This document shows, in pieces, positions 44,161 through 54,288 of a stretch of 64,000 nt of DNA; the stretch's first letter is position 1; the number at the start of each line of letters is the position of its first letter. Under the pieces are notes generated by a model. The model was not told where the DNA came from. It did no database searches and saw nothing but the letters and a program-made list of their open reading frames with translations. Source of the DNA: Cordilura impudica (Eukaryota; Arthropoda; Insecta; Diptera; Scathophagidae); contig OY821518.1 in assembly GCA_963682025.1 (NCBI GenBank), forward strand, positions 32,382,032 to 32,446,031, read 5' to 3'. The position numbers and the translations under genes are program-made.

Positions 44161-45156
44161 TTTCATTGGCCAAAAGTCAAATTTTTTTTTGTCATCGATT
44201 TTTAAAATTTTTACTCCTTTTTGTAGCTTATATATCCAGATTAAGGTAGCCAAAAAATTAGGTTAAACTATTGATAATTGTGGGCGTGGCATGCTGTCAA
44301 ACTCAACTGTTTTTTTTAATTCAGCAAAAGGTGTTTTTTTTTTGTTTTTTATCAAAAATAAATGGTTACTACTCGCAAGCTATCATCGATATTGGCCTGC
44401 GGTCTTTTTTATAATGTTAGTAGGATTATAGTCTTTAGTTTTTGTAAGTAGTCACAGTTCTAACGTTTGATATTAGGGGCGTTATGAAATATTTATGAAA
44501 CCACTATATTTTTCTCAAATTTAAACTTTAGTGGAATAGAACTTCTAAAGGAAGTAAGGGAACAAGAAACGTATACCACCCAGAGAAAGGCGAATGTATC
44601 CTGTTTAACCCTATATATACTTTTGCACCCCCCACGAGCCCCCGGTAGAACACTTTTTTCATTTTAATGAAATTACTCTAAAAAAATTACTCTAAAAAAA
44701 ATTTTGTTTTTTTACTTTAGACTACGTAAAAGTAAAATAATTAAATAAAATACCTGCGAAAGGGTTTATTGGCTTTGTTTTGATCAGCAAAAAAATAAGT
44801 CATAAAATGATCACAATAGGTTCTACAGTAAACAAATGATCTCTTTCTTAATTTACCTGTTGTCAAATTTAAGGGTCAACCAAAGTCATAAACAATTTTA
44901 TAAGTTTGTCAATAATCGCGGCACTAAACCACTAAAGATAAAAAACCACCCCATATTGGCGAGAAACTAATTAGTTTTACCTGATATTGAAGTCTGGATA
45001 ACAAGTGCAGTTTTGTTCAATTTAAGTACTACCTGCTATGAAATTAAAGATCAATGTGTGAATAACATGTACCTAAAAATGTATAAAATGACGGATTCTA
45101 TAAGGGATTACTCAATAATAAGTTAATACTTCAAGTGTACGGACGTATATTCGCAA
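44161..45156. other. 5' non-coding region of the Transib element
   Basis: About 1 kb between the terminal repeat and the transposase frame, AT-rich and without coding content. TATAAAATG at about 45079-45087 may be a TATA box for the transposase. Confidence 0.4.
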
Positions 45157-47100
45157 GTGATAAAAAGTGATAAAAAAGTGATAACAGACGCAAATAAAAA
45201 TATTGAGAAAAATATGGAGAACTTTAGTTATAAAGAACTGGCCGAAGAGTATTTTCGAAACAAAAACCAGGAAGATGTTCTTAGTTACGTTAAAATAAAA
45301 TTAAACTTAAATTCGTCTAGTACCGAAATACAAGAGCAATTATCTAATTTCGTCAAAGTACTAAAAAAACGATTGAAAGAAGTTAACTACTGTAAACAAA
45401 AGTTTTATAATAAAAGTGCAAACTGGTTAGAAGGCCAACTTAATGTTGGTGGAGAAACAGCAAAGCTAGATAAGGCTGGAAGACCACGCAAATCATTGGA
45501 CAACTGCAGCGATAGATCTAAGAGGCGGAAACTTAAAAATTTTAACGAGGAAATTGGTTCTACAAATATAAAAGAATCTTTTCTACATCAATTACGAGCA
45601 CAAAACCAATTAACAAAAGTGGATATCATTGAAAAAACTTGTAATGCTAGTCCAGTGAGAACAAAGCGAATTCTTAAAAGTATACCAACTCCGAGCGATG
45701 CAAAACAGTTCACAAATGAGGAGGCATTAGCATTATTTCTGGATTTGAAATTAACAAAACACCAATATATTCAGCTCAGATTGCGTGCGATTGAAAAAGG
45801 CTCAAATATGTATCCAGCATATCATCACATAACAGCTGCTAAAATAGACTGTTTGCCATCAAAGGACACTATTACAATCACACCAATTTCGGCAGAAGTA
45901 CAACTACAATCTTTACTTGATCACACAGCCAAACGCTTGCTACAATCAATAACAGGAACTGAGTTAAAGAAATATGGAAACACAAAGTTAATTCTATTTT
46001 GTAAATGGGGATGTGATGGTTCTTCGGGACAAAAACAATACAAACAAGTTGTATGTGAAAATATTTCGGACTCAGATATGTTCATGGTATCATTTGTACC
46101 ATTGCGATTGAAAAAGATTTTGGAAGATTCGGAGCCTTCGAGTAGTACAACGCAAACAATGGATATTTGGAAAAATGAGACACCATCTTCTACGAAATAC
46201 TGCAGGCCAATCAAATTTGAATTCAAAAAAGAAAGTCATGATGCCATTAACAAAGAAGTTAGTGATATCAAGGCCCAAATAGCAACACTACAGCCATTAC
46301 AATTACAGTTAGATGGGCAGCAAATTGAAGTAAGCTACCAATTAGTGCTGACAATGATAGATGGAAAAGTAGGTCAGGCTTTGACTAACACGAAGGCTGC
46401 ATCCAGCTGCATTATATGCCAAGCAACATCAAGCCAATTAAACCAAGTCCCGACAAAATCATTCGATAATACCGATGCCTTCGAATTTGGATTATCACCA
46501 CTACATGCAAGAATACGACTTATGGAACACATACTAAAAATCAGTTATGATTTGGATTTCGGGCCTTCAGGATCAATAAGAAACAACGAAACCAACAAAG
46601 AGTTAAGAAGTTCAAAAAAGAAACATGTTCAAGATGAATATCGCAAATTTGGATTGATTATAGATCAGCCAAAACAAGGGTCAGGCAATACAAATGATGG
46701 CAATACCGCAAGAAGATTCTTTTCAGATCCAGAAACAGCATCTGAAATAACAGGAGTGGATTTAAACCTTATTTTCAGATTTAAAATAATCCTAGAAGTA
46801 CTTGCGTGCAATGAAGAAATTGACTCTAGAAAATTTGGAGATTATGCTAAGGAAACTGCAAAAATATATACAACCAACTACCCATGGAGAAATATGTCTG
46901 CAACAGTCCACAAAATCCTTTATCATGGAGAAGATGTCATTAAATATCATTTGGTGCCACTTGGAGATCTATCAGAGGAGGCTCAGGAAAAAAGGAACAA
47001 GGATTACAGATTTTATAGACAGCACAATACTAGAAAAATGTCACGAAATTCCACAAATGAAGATCTATCTATCAATGGAAAGTGGAACATCGGGATTTAG
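45157..47100 (+). CDS. Transib-family (RAG1-like) transposase
   Basis: Frame of 647 codons. The likely start is the internal Met at 45214 (MENFSYKELAEEYF, residue 20). The N-terminal third is Lys-rich and presumably binds the ends. The catalytic region carries KWGCDGSSGQKQYKQ (Asp near residue 287, candidate first acidic residue), CRPIKFEFKKES, a CIICQ zinc-type pair, SPLHARIRLMEH, GNTNDGNTARRFF, PWRNMSATVHKILYHG and LSEEAQEKRNKDYRF (Glu 607/608, candidate last acidic residue). These line up in order with RAG1 core features such as FHKTLAH and GNESGNKLFRRFR. I could not assign the second Asp. The frame ends at 47100 in what looks like a frameshift, as a third frame continues DLDEEAKKLLKNRN to a stop near 47190. 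Confidence 0.85.
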   Translation: MIKSDKKVITDANKNIEKNMENFSYKELAEEYFRNKNQEDVLSYVKIKLNLNSSSTEIQEQLSNFVKVLKKRLKEVNYCKQKFYNKSANWLEGQLNVGGETAKLDKAGRPRKSLDNCSDRSKRRKLKNFNEEIGSTNIKESFLHQLRAQNQLTKVDIIEKTCNASPVRTKRILKSIPTPSDAKQFTNEEALALFLDLKLTKHQYIQLRLRAIEKGSNMYPAYHHITAAKIDCLPSKDTITITPISAEVQLQSLLDHTAKRLLQSITGTELKKYGNTKLILFCKWGCDGSSGQKQYKQVVCENISDSDMFMVSFVPLRLKKILEDSEPSSSTTQTMDIWKNETPSSTKYCRPIKFEFKKESHDAINKEVSDIKAQIATLQPLQLQLDGQQIEVSYQLVLTMIDGKVGQALTNTKAASSCIICQATSSQLNQVPTKSFDNTDAFEFGLSPLHARIRLMEHILKISYDLDFGPSGSIRNNETNKELRSSKKKHVQDEYRKFGLIIDQPKQGSGNTNDGNTARRFFSDPETASEITGVDLNLIFRFKIILEVLACNEEIDSRKFGDYAKETAKIYTTNYPWRNMSATVHKILYHGEDVIKYHLVPLGDLSEEAQEKRNKDYRFYRQHNTRKMSRNSTNEDLSINGKWNIGI

Positions 47101-47190
47101 ATGAAGAAGCCAAAAAACTACTAAAGAACAGAAATAGCACAGAACAAAATATGGAATATTTGCAATCAATATTTGAGTCTAATGAATAAT

Positions 47191-47880
47191 AATTATAATT
47201 GCCTTTCATTGTTATTTAAGTACGAAAAACATAGTATTAGTAAAAAATAATAATAAACAGAACCTACCATTGTTACAAATGCTATTTAAATCTATTGCAG
47301 TTTTTATTCTTAAAAGGTTTCCCACATATGAATGCAATGTTTTAATAGATAAGAAAGATTCAAAAAATAAGAACCCATATTTTCATATCAAAATTAAAAA
47401 AAAAATTAGAATCATTGCGCTAATGTTTAGCAGATTTATTTAGCTAGTGTAACAAATTAGGCAGCAAACACTAATAAATTTTTCTGTAGTAATAATAATA
47501 TTCCTTGAGTGTCAGCAAATTGCAAATTTGATAGCAAACATTTTTAATTTTTTAGTAATACTAGTTAAATTTCTAGTGAATTTTACTATTTTGTTGCGTG
47601 TAAAAATTTTTTTGAGTGTAAAAATTTTTTTGAGTGTAAGCATTAAAAAAATTTCATTATTACAAAAAATGTTTATAATAATTATTTAACTCCAAATATG
47701 ACACTTTCTAATAAATAAAAATAAATAAAAAAAAACATATATCACGCTAAAAGTTAAAAAAAATCAAAAGTTAAACTTTGACCTAGAATTCCTTAAAAAG
47801 TACTCAATCAATTTAAATGAAATTCACACTGAGTCAAGATCAACTATCTATCTATCTATTAAAAAAAACAGTACTAAAAT
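47191..47880. other. 3' non-coding region of the Transib element
   Basis: AT-rich; no coding content. Includes a short (TCTA) run near 47850. Confidence 0.5.
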
Positions 47881-47942
47881 ATTTTGATCGGTTCAAAAGT
47901 TACAGAATTTTGGCCAATGAAAAATGATTTTCAGCCACTGTG

Positions 47943-48499
47943 GGACGTCCTTTACATCGAAAGAATTCGAAAAGTATTGTTCTGAAAACGATATAAAGCA
48001 TGTACTAAATGCAGTAAAGACTCCTTGGGCTAACGGTCATGCAGAACGAACAAACCGAACTTTACTTTCTATGCTGTTACCAACAACGCAGAACGATAAA
48101 CGCTGGGATGAACATCTAACGAACATCCAATGGTCTTTGAACACGATGATGAACAAAACGTCTGGTAAAAGTCCGCACGAACTTTTATTTTGTTATTCTC
48201 CAAGATATATTTTACACAATAAAATTCTACTTGCCGTACATGATGGTGTTAACCTTAGTGAAGAAGAAATGCAGATTGTTAGACAGGAAACTGCCGAACG
48301 AATCAATGGTAAAAGGCAACTTGCTAAGGAACGCTTCGATAAAGAACACTCCAAGCCTCACGTTTATGATGTTGGCGAACTTGTACTTGCTGAGAATGAA
48401 CCCCCGAGCACCGGTACTTCACGTAAATTCGAACCACGCTACAAGGGTCCATTTTTTGTTTCTAAAGTTCTTGGTAATGATCGATACGTGACAGATTAA
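47943..48499 (+). pseudogene. pol: Integrase C-terminal part of the gypsy-type element
   Basis: Starts immediately after the Transib element. It encodes FTSKEFEKYC, ANGHAERTNRTLLSML (third catalytic residue, Glu), MMNKTSGKSPHELLF and a GPFFVSKVLGNDRYV chromodomain-like or SH3-like tail. It completes the integrase that begins at about 43836. Confidence 0.88.
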
Positions 48500-48609
48500 A
48501 GCCATGTTGGACATTGCCGCATATGTTTGATGAAGATGAATGCGATTCAGATGGGGACGAATTACCCAAGTGACCGATGCGAGGTCGCTTCTAAAGCAGG
48601 ATAGCCGAC

Positions 48610-48848
48610 TGTTGGCAACCCTATTTAATTTTTTTTGTTAGTTAACTATTTTCTTTTGTTCTCATGTTCTTTTATATAAACGTATTATTTGACAGTTGGA
48701 TTTCAAGCGTCGTCATAAACGGTCGCGTCATTTGTGCACTACAATTCTAATTAATTTCCCTTACATTTAATAAACAATTTATAATATTTAATATTTAATC
48801 CTGACTACGTGTTTTTATTTAAAAAGATATTTGTAGTGTGTCTTTTTA
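48610..48848 (+). repeat. 3' LTR
   Basis: 239 bp, nearly identical to 40394-40622, with a 9-bp tandem insertion of ATATTTAAT and one missing T run unit. Followed by CTAT. Confidence 0.9.
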
Positions 48849-49222
48849 CTATATTAATAGGCTAGGCAATTTCTTGTGACCGATGTTTTGTTCTACCATT
48901 TTATCCCGATTTTGACCAAACGTATATTTTTTGAAAGGTATTTCTTTTTAGCCGTTTTGCAGATTTACAAATTTTTAAATTTTTTCCTTTATTTTGAGTA
49001 AATTGTATTTAAAGTTGCTACTAACATTTACATAAAATTATACAATGCTATGTGTGTGTTTATTAAATTTGTTAATGTGTTAGTAATAAAAATAAGTTTG
49101 TTTTATGTGTTGATTTGTTAATTGGCTATAATTGATTAGCATACCTTTAGGGTCTTTATTTAATGAAAAAATAAAATTTCCTAGAATTTGCACTCGAATT
49201 TCGAGGGCTGGAATCTGCTAGT
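48849..49222 (+). mobile_element. Helitron remainder, right of the gypsy element
   Basis: Continues from CTATATTAATAGG to CTAGT at 49218-49222 with the CTCGAATTTCGAG hairpin. With 40389-40393 it makes one complete Helitron copy that was the landing site of the LTR element. Confidence 0.8.
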
Positions 49223-49324
49223 AGCTATTAATGCTTTTTTTAACTTTTGTATTTGGACTGAAATTAACATTTTTTACAGTGGTTTACACTGATTTCAGTT
49301 GCTTATATATTATTTTTAATTTAT

Positions 49325-49435
49325 CAAAATACTTTTTCAAAAAAAAAATAATTTTTTAAGAAAAGATACTTTTAAAAAATACTTTTATTTAAAAAGGTAT
49401 TTGTTTTAAAAAAAGGTACTTTTTATATCCTTCAC
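49325..49435. repeat. Degenerate AAGGTACTTTTT minisatellite
   Basis: Loose tandem units of about 17-19 bp built on AAGAAAAGGTACTTTTTT, also at 52968-53050, 54102-54285 and 56455-56575. Confidence 0.6.
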
Positions 49436-49839
49436 ACCACTATGCAAAGTGTATATATCAGTTTTTCATTCCGTTTGTAATGCATCTTCTGTTCGTCCGG
49501 CCGTCCATCCGTCTGTCTGTTGAAATCACGCATATTCACAAAATAAACTCTTTATTTGCGTAAACTTAAAACAATGTTGATTGTTACATTTTCGAGCAGA
49601 TTGGTATTGAAAATGGGATAAATCGGGCATCATTGTGTAAAGATATGGCCTAAAATATGGAAACACCTCCAAAAAATGCCAGAAATTAGTGTGTTGTTGT
49701 TATAATTTTTTAGTATTAAGTTTATCAAATTTTTTAGTTTTTCAAATATGTTGTTTACATTTGTTATAATTAGTGCAATACTACATGAACTGAAAACTCT
49801 GTGGTCTAACAATGAAAAACAGTTTTTTGGATACGAAAT

Positions 49840-50800
49840 CAATTTTATTTATACTTCTTCCAACGATCCTCTAACATCTTGATACGCTTGAAAAAATACG
49901 ATTTGTCAAACTCTTCAAAACAGGCTACCGTATTTGATATGACTTCTTCATTTGTGGAAAATCTCTTTCCCTGGAGCCATCTTCTAAAGTTTGGTAGCAA
50001 ATAATAATCGCTGGGGACCAGATCTGAAGATTACGGGGGGTGGGGAAGCAATTCGTAATGTAAAGACTTCAATTTTTTTTCTGAAGCCAAAGCAGATGAA
50101 TGCGCCGGTGCATTGTCATGATGGTACAAGATTTTTTTTCTTTTAAGTGGGGTCCAATCTGTCCAATAACTCAACATAGTACTTGGCAGTTATTGTTTTT
50201 CATTTCTCCAAATAATAAATATACCACGTGCATCCGAAAAAACACTGGTCATTACGTTTCCAGTCGATTGTTAAGTCTTTGGCCACTTTGGTCGGCTTTC
50301 GCACGCTTGTAACCATTCCGCAGACTATTGTCTATTGGACTTCGGTGTATAATAATGAATCCTCGTCTTATCCATTGTTATAAATCGGCGTAAAAATTCA
50401 GTTGAATTTACTGCAAACATCTCCAAAGCATACTTTGAATCATAAACACGTTTCAGGTTTTGTTCAGCTGTTAAAAATCGCGGCACCCATCGAGCGAAAA
50501 GCTTTTTCATATTTAAATGATCATGTAATATATGTCGAATTCGCTCTGTTGATATCCTTATAAAGCCCGCAACCTCACTCACTTTAATCTTTCGATCTGA
50601 CAATACAACCTCATGCACTTTTCTTACGTTTTCTGTGGTAACTGCCTCATTTGGACGACCAGGAAGATCTGCACCATTTGAGTTCGTGAGACCACGTTTA
50701 AATTTGTAATACCACCTTTTAACCATTAAATATGATGGCGAAGATTGACCAATTGAATATTTACCAATCCATTCTTAGGCTTGGACAGTATTTTTTCCCA
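49840..50800 (-). pseudogene. mariner transposase, frameshifted
   Basis: Minus-strand reading from about 50800 gives a mariner N-terminus (WIGKYSIGQSSPSYLMVKRW). The longest clean frame, 50726-50325, has LTNSNGADLPGRPNEAVTTE (helix-turn-helix linker with GRP), LLDARWVPR-like FARWVPRFLTAEQ and FITMDKTRIHYYTPKSN, where the first catalytic Asp region is MDET-like but reads MDKT. Downstream frames retain HHDNAPAHSSA (second catalytic Asp region) and the C-terminal stretch. Several frameshifts and stops; inactive. Confidence 0.85.
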
Positions 50801-50814
50801 CCAAAAAACAATGT

Positions 50815-52680
50815 TTAATCCGCTGTTATTAAGAGAAAATTGCATAAGAAATTAAATACGGAAAGGCTCGATGATCCAGCTATCAGAGCAAATATAAAGG
50901 AACGCATAAATGTAGAACTAAACAACGTTGATAGAGAAGATGTAGAGAATGTATGGGATAAAGTTAAGCATACGCTTAAGTCAATTGCGAAAAATACTCT
51001 AGGAATCAACAAAAAGCCCCAAAAAACGAATGGATGACGGAGGAAATAGTGCAACTAATGGAAGAACGTCGAAAACATTTATATTAAGAGCTATATCATG
51101 AAATTAACAGGGAGATTAAAATGGCAATACGCATAGCCAAGAATGAACAACTTAACGGACAATGCCAGGAGATCGAAAAGCTACAAAATTTACATGACAA
51201 TTATAATTTACACAAAAAATTAAAAGAAGTCGCCGGAGTATACAGAAAGAAAAGACTTTATATTTTATATAACAATAACAATGAAGCTGTATTTGATATT
51301 GAGGGAAAAAAAGAATATTTGGAAAGAGTATATAGAACAAGTTTTTTCAGACAGCAGTCGCACAGTTTTTGATACACAAATAGATTTGCCACTTACAGGA
51401 ACTTCAATACCGAAACACGAAATAGAATCCGCCATAATATCACTAAAAGATAAAAATCCACTGGCCTTGACGAGATTCCTTCTAAAGTACTAAAACTGAT
51501 AGATACGGATAATATTGACCTACTAACAAAGTTGTTTAACCACATTTATGATACAGGAAAGTATCCGCAAAACTGGCTAATATCCACATTTATAACCATA
51601 CCCAAGAAAAACTGCGCAAAATCTTGTAATGACTACAAACTTATAAGTCTAATGAGCCACGCCCTGAAAATATTCCTAAGAGTAATTAACTCCAGAATAT
51701 ACTCAAAATGCGAAAAGAAAATGGGGGAGTGTCAGTTTGGGTTTTAAGAAGGAATGGGTACCCGTGAAGCGCTTTTCTCTCTACAGATATTAGTCCAAAA
51801 ATGTAGAGATGTACAAAAGCATGTTTTCTTATGCTTCGTGGATTACGAAAAAGTGATTAACACAGTGCAACACGACAAATTAATGGACATCAATTGGTAT
51901 AGATGACAAGGAAATCCGATGCATCAAAAATCTTTATTGGTACCAATCCGCACAAATTGAGGTTCACGGAGAGTTGTCTGAATGCATTTCAATGTAGAGA
52001 GGCGTTCGGCAAGGTTGTATGCTGTCCCAACTATTGTTTCATGTATATTTCGAGAGGATCTTCCAGTAATCCATAAACAACATACAAATATTAGATAAGC
52101 CGATGATACCACAATACTGGCTGATAGTATTACTGGCCTCCTAGATTTAATGAATAGATTGGTTACATATAGTGAAATATATGGTTTGAAAATAAATATT
52201 CGGAAAACCAAATATATGGTTGTGGGCAGAAAAAATAACTACTATTTAGAATCCTAGAATCCTTCGAAGTACGGATTTATCGACGGATACTAAAAATACC
52301 ATGGAGCGTTTTTTTATCAAATAACGAATGCATCGAAATAGAGAGCTCATAACAACTATAAAAAAAAAACGGAAAATAGCCTACCTTGGACATATTATGA
52401 GAAATCCAAAGTACAGATGGTTACAAACCATCACGAAGTCGAGAATAGACGGAAAGCCTTCTAAACGAAGAAAAGAAATGGCTTGGATTTCAAATATTTA
52501 GGAGTGGACTGGATTCCGAGATGTAGGATATCTTCTGATTGCGGCAAGAGATATAGGAGAGTTTGCCGAAATCCTGAGAACCTTATGAAATTTTTAGGTT
52601 TGTAACATGTAATTAAATGTAATTGTATTGGTCGCCAACATTCGTATGACGAATAGGCAAATAAAGAAGAACAATCAAAA
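50815..52680 (+). pseudogene. Non-LTR retrotransposon RT remnant, many frameshifts
   Basis: In successive frames: LDDPAIRANIKERINVEL, KEYLERVYRTSF, LISTFITIPKKNCAKSCNDY (RT), ECQFGF then G-T-R-E-A-L-F-S-L-Q, FLCFVDYEKVIN-like motif A, a degraded RGVRQGC motif, a RRILKIPW thumb motif, PKYRWLQT-like and a C-terminal WIS-x-I-x-EWTG region up to about 52590. The 3' end reaches ACATTCGTATGACGAATAGG near 52660. Endonuclease and 5' parts are absent. Resembles CR1/RTE-like insect LINEs; clade uncertain. Confidence 0.78.
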
Positions 52681-52967
52681 CACGAAACTCATTGCAATCC
52701 ATTTTTTCTCAAACTTTAAAAGCAGCATAATTTTTATAACGGTAACTTTTTTCTAATTAATGAAATGTCATTAAATTTTGACACAAATTTTCTAATAGTT
52801 GGCCCTACTGAATAAACAGAAAATAATTGGCACTTGTCACGCCATCTCTATGAAAGGCCACGTATTTTTTACTCGATGTAGTAAGTTCAGATGTTAATGT
52901 AAATGTAGAACTCAGGTGGAGCGTATAAAATACGGCATAGCCGAATTTTACACTCTTACTTTTTTAA

Positions 52968-53050
52968 GAAAAGGCTATTTTTTTAGCAAACTGTAATTTT
53001 TTAAGCAAAGGTACTTTTTTAAGAAAATTTACTTTTAAAGAAAAGATAGA
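52968..53050. repeat. AAGGTACTTTTTT minisatellite
   Basis: Four or so degenerate units adjoining the E-family element's 3' end. Confidence 0.6.
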
Positions 53051-53056
53051 AAAAAG

Positions 53057-54101
53057 ACGAGTGCGGTCCCAGAACAACCCGACCTGACAAAGAAAACAAC
53101 AAATTTGGGAATTTTTTTCTCTCAACATAATCTCCTTTTAGCTCGATAAACTTTTCACAGCGATATACAATAGCTTCGATACCCTGTTTATGTTAAGGGC
53201 TGTCTAGCTCCTTAAAATAGCCATCAACCGCAGATCCTCCTCTTCAGTGTCGGCTAATGTTTTACCACTACGCCATTTTCAACTTTGGAAATAGAAAATA
53301 ATCCGATGTCTAACCCATGGTTTCGTTGCAAAACCTCGGCTATTGAAACATATTCAGATGCCGTTTTTGTTCTATGGTGGGCAAACGTGGTACCCATCTT
53401 GCGGTCAGCTTTCTCAACTCCAAATATCGGAGAATATATGCGATGTATAGCATTTTTTTGAAATGCCTATCATTTCAGCAAGTATACGCACCTGTAGCTG
53501 ACGATCATCCAATACCATTTTGTGTGGATTTCCTTAACCGTTTCTGGCATGGCCACCTCAATTGCTCGACCACTACGGTGTTCGTTTTGGCAGCTCGTAC
53601 GGCCTCGTTTAAAACTGCCAACCAATATTTTATAGTCGTAAACGAAAGAGCAGAGTCCCCCAGAGTAGAGTCTAGCTCAGCTTTTAAATTAATATATTGA
53701 ATTACATGCCGGTGACCAATTTTTTTCATGTTCACAAATTCACTGAAATCGTTTACTTAAAACATATCGAGGGCTTATATTCAAAAAGAGCTATCTGCAT
53801 CAATAATAATTATTTTAAAGAGAGTGTGTAAAACCAATTTATTAATAAGATCTGAAAGTATTTGTAGATCGATTTGCTACAATATCTATTAAGAAGTAGC
53901 CGTACTAATCATGTATGATATCAAAATTAATATTATGTTTGACAGAGAACAATTTGAAATCAAAAATTAATATTGCTGTCAAATGTAGATAGCACTTTTT
54001 GAATATAAACCCTCGATATATTTTATGAGCTTGCCACTTTTCACCAAAGTAATTTTACGGCATCTTTACGTCAGGTCGAGTTGTTCTGGCACCGCCGTCG
54101 T
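53057..54101 (-). mobile_element. mariner element, internally deleted, with MITE inside
   Basis: Terminal inverted repeats of 32 bp (AGAACAACCCGACCTGAC at 53071-53088, complement at 54071-54088). The minus strand encodes MKKIGHRHVIQYINLKAELD at the N-terminus, then HRSGR-less and heavily shifted sequence, with the C-terminal region near 53100-53280. The middle, including the catalytic domain, is deleted. A TA-flanked MITE (53767-54016) lies between the transposase start and the right end. Confidence 0.8.
53767..54016 (+). mobile_element. MITE flanked by TA (CGAGGGCTTATATTC family)
   Basis: Ends TCGAGGGCTTATATTCAAAA and complement of TCGAGGGTTTATATTCAAAA, TA on both sides. Second copy of the 14184-14412 family. 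Confidence 0.8.
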
Positions 54102-54285
54102 ACTTTTTAAGAAATTGTAATTTTTGAAGATATATTTCTTTAAGAAAAGGTACTTTTATAAGAAAAGGTACTTTTTACGAAAAGTACTTTTTTAATAAAA
54201 GCTACTATTTTCAGAAAAGGTAGTTTTAAAAAAATTTATTTTCTAAAAACAGTATTTCTAAAAAAAATCAAAGAAGGTACTTTAA
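54102..54285. repeat. AAGGTACTTTTT minisatellite
   Basis: About nine degenerate units such as AAGAAAAGGTACTTTTTACG. It joins the mariner to the E-family element at 54289. Confidence 0.65.
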
Positions 54286-54288
54286 AAA

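Larger units (their letters stand above)
44141..47942 (+). mobile_element. Transib-type DNA transposon
   Basis: 3802 bp. Ends are CACTGTGGCTCAAATTTTGA (left) and, read inwards, CACAGTGGCTGAAAATCATT (right); the inverted repeat continues to TTTCATTGGCCAAAA. The CACWGTG start equals the recombination-signal heptamer that Transib shares with RAG targets. The 5-bp GC-rich duplication GGACG (44136-44140, 47943-47947) fits Transib. Collapsing the element and one GGACG brings the integrase reading frame back in phase. It carries one long transposase frame. Confidence 0.9.
40394..48848 (+). mobile_element. Gypsy-type LTR retrotransposon, defective, split by Transib
   Basis: LTRs of 229 and 239 bp (40394-40622, 48610-48848), flanked by CTAT on both sides. 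Internal order is gag with SAP domain, zinc knuckle, protease, RT, RNase H and integrase, which is Ty3/gypsy order. No envelope frame is present. Frameshifts, a stop, an RT deletion and the 3.8-kb transposon at 44141-47942 make it inactive. Without the transposon it would be about 4.65 kb. Confidence 0.92.
49432..52968 (+). mobile_element. E-family Helentron-like element, split by insertions
   Basis: The 5' end (49432-49830) matches 6480-6894 on the opposite strand, including CATTCCGTTTGTAA, the CCGTCTGTCTGTTGAAATCACG phrase and GATGCCCGATTTA. The 3' end (52907-52968) has GGTGGAGCGTATAAAA, the hairpin CGGCATAGCCG and ACACTCTTACTT. A mariner and a LINE remnant lie between the ends. Confidence 0.6.

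Noticed and set aside
44141..47942. 8-bp target duplication CACTGTGG and hAT or P-type assignment
   Set aside because: Treating CACTGTG as element terminus gives better inverted ends, a 5-bp duplication GGACG and an integrase sequence without extra residues. This fits Transib.
40394..48848. Endogenous errantivirus with envelope gene
   Set aside because: No frame with a signal peptide, furin-like site or membrane anchor lies between integrase and the 3' LTR.
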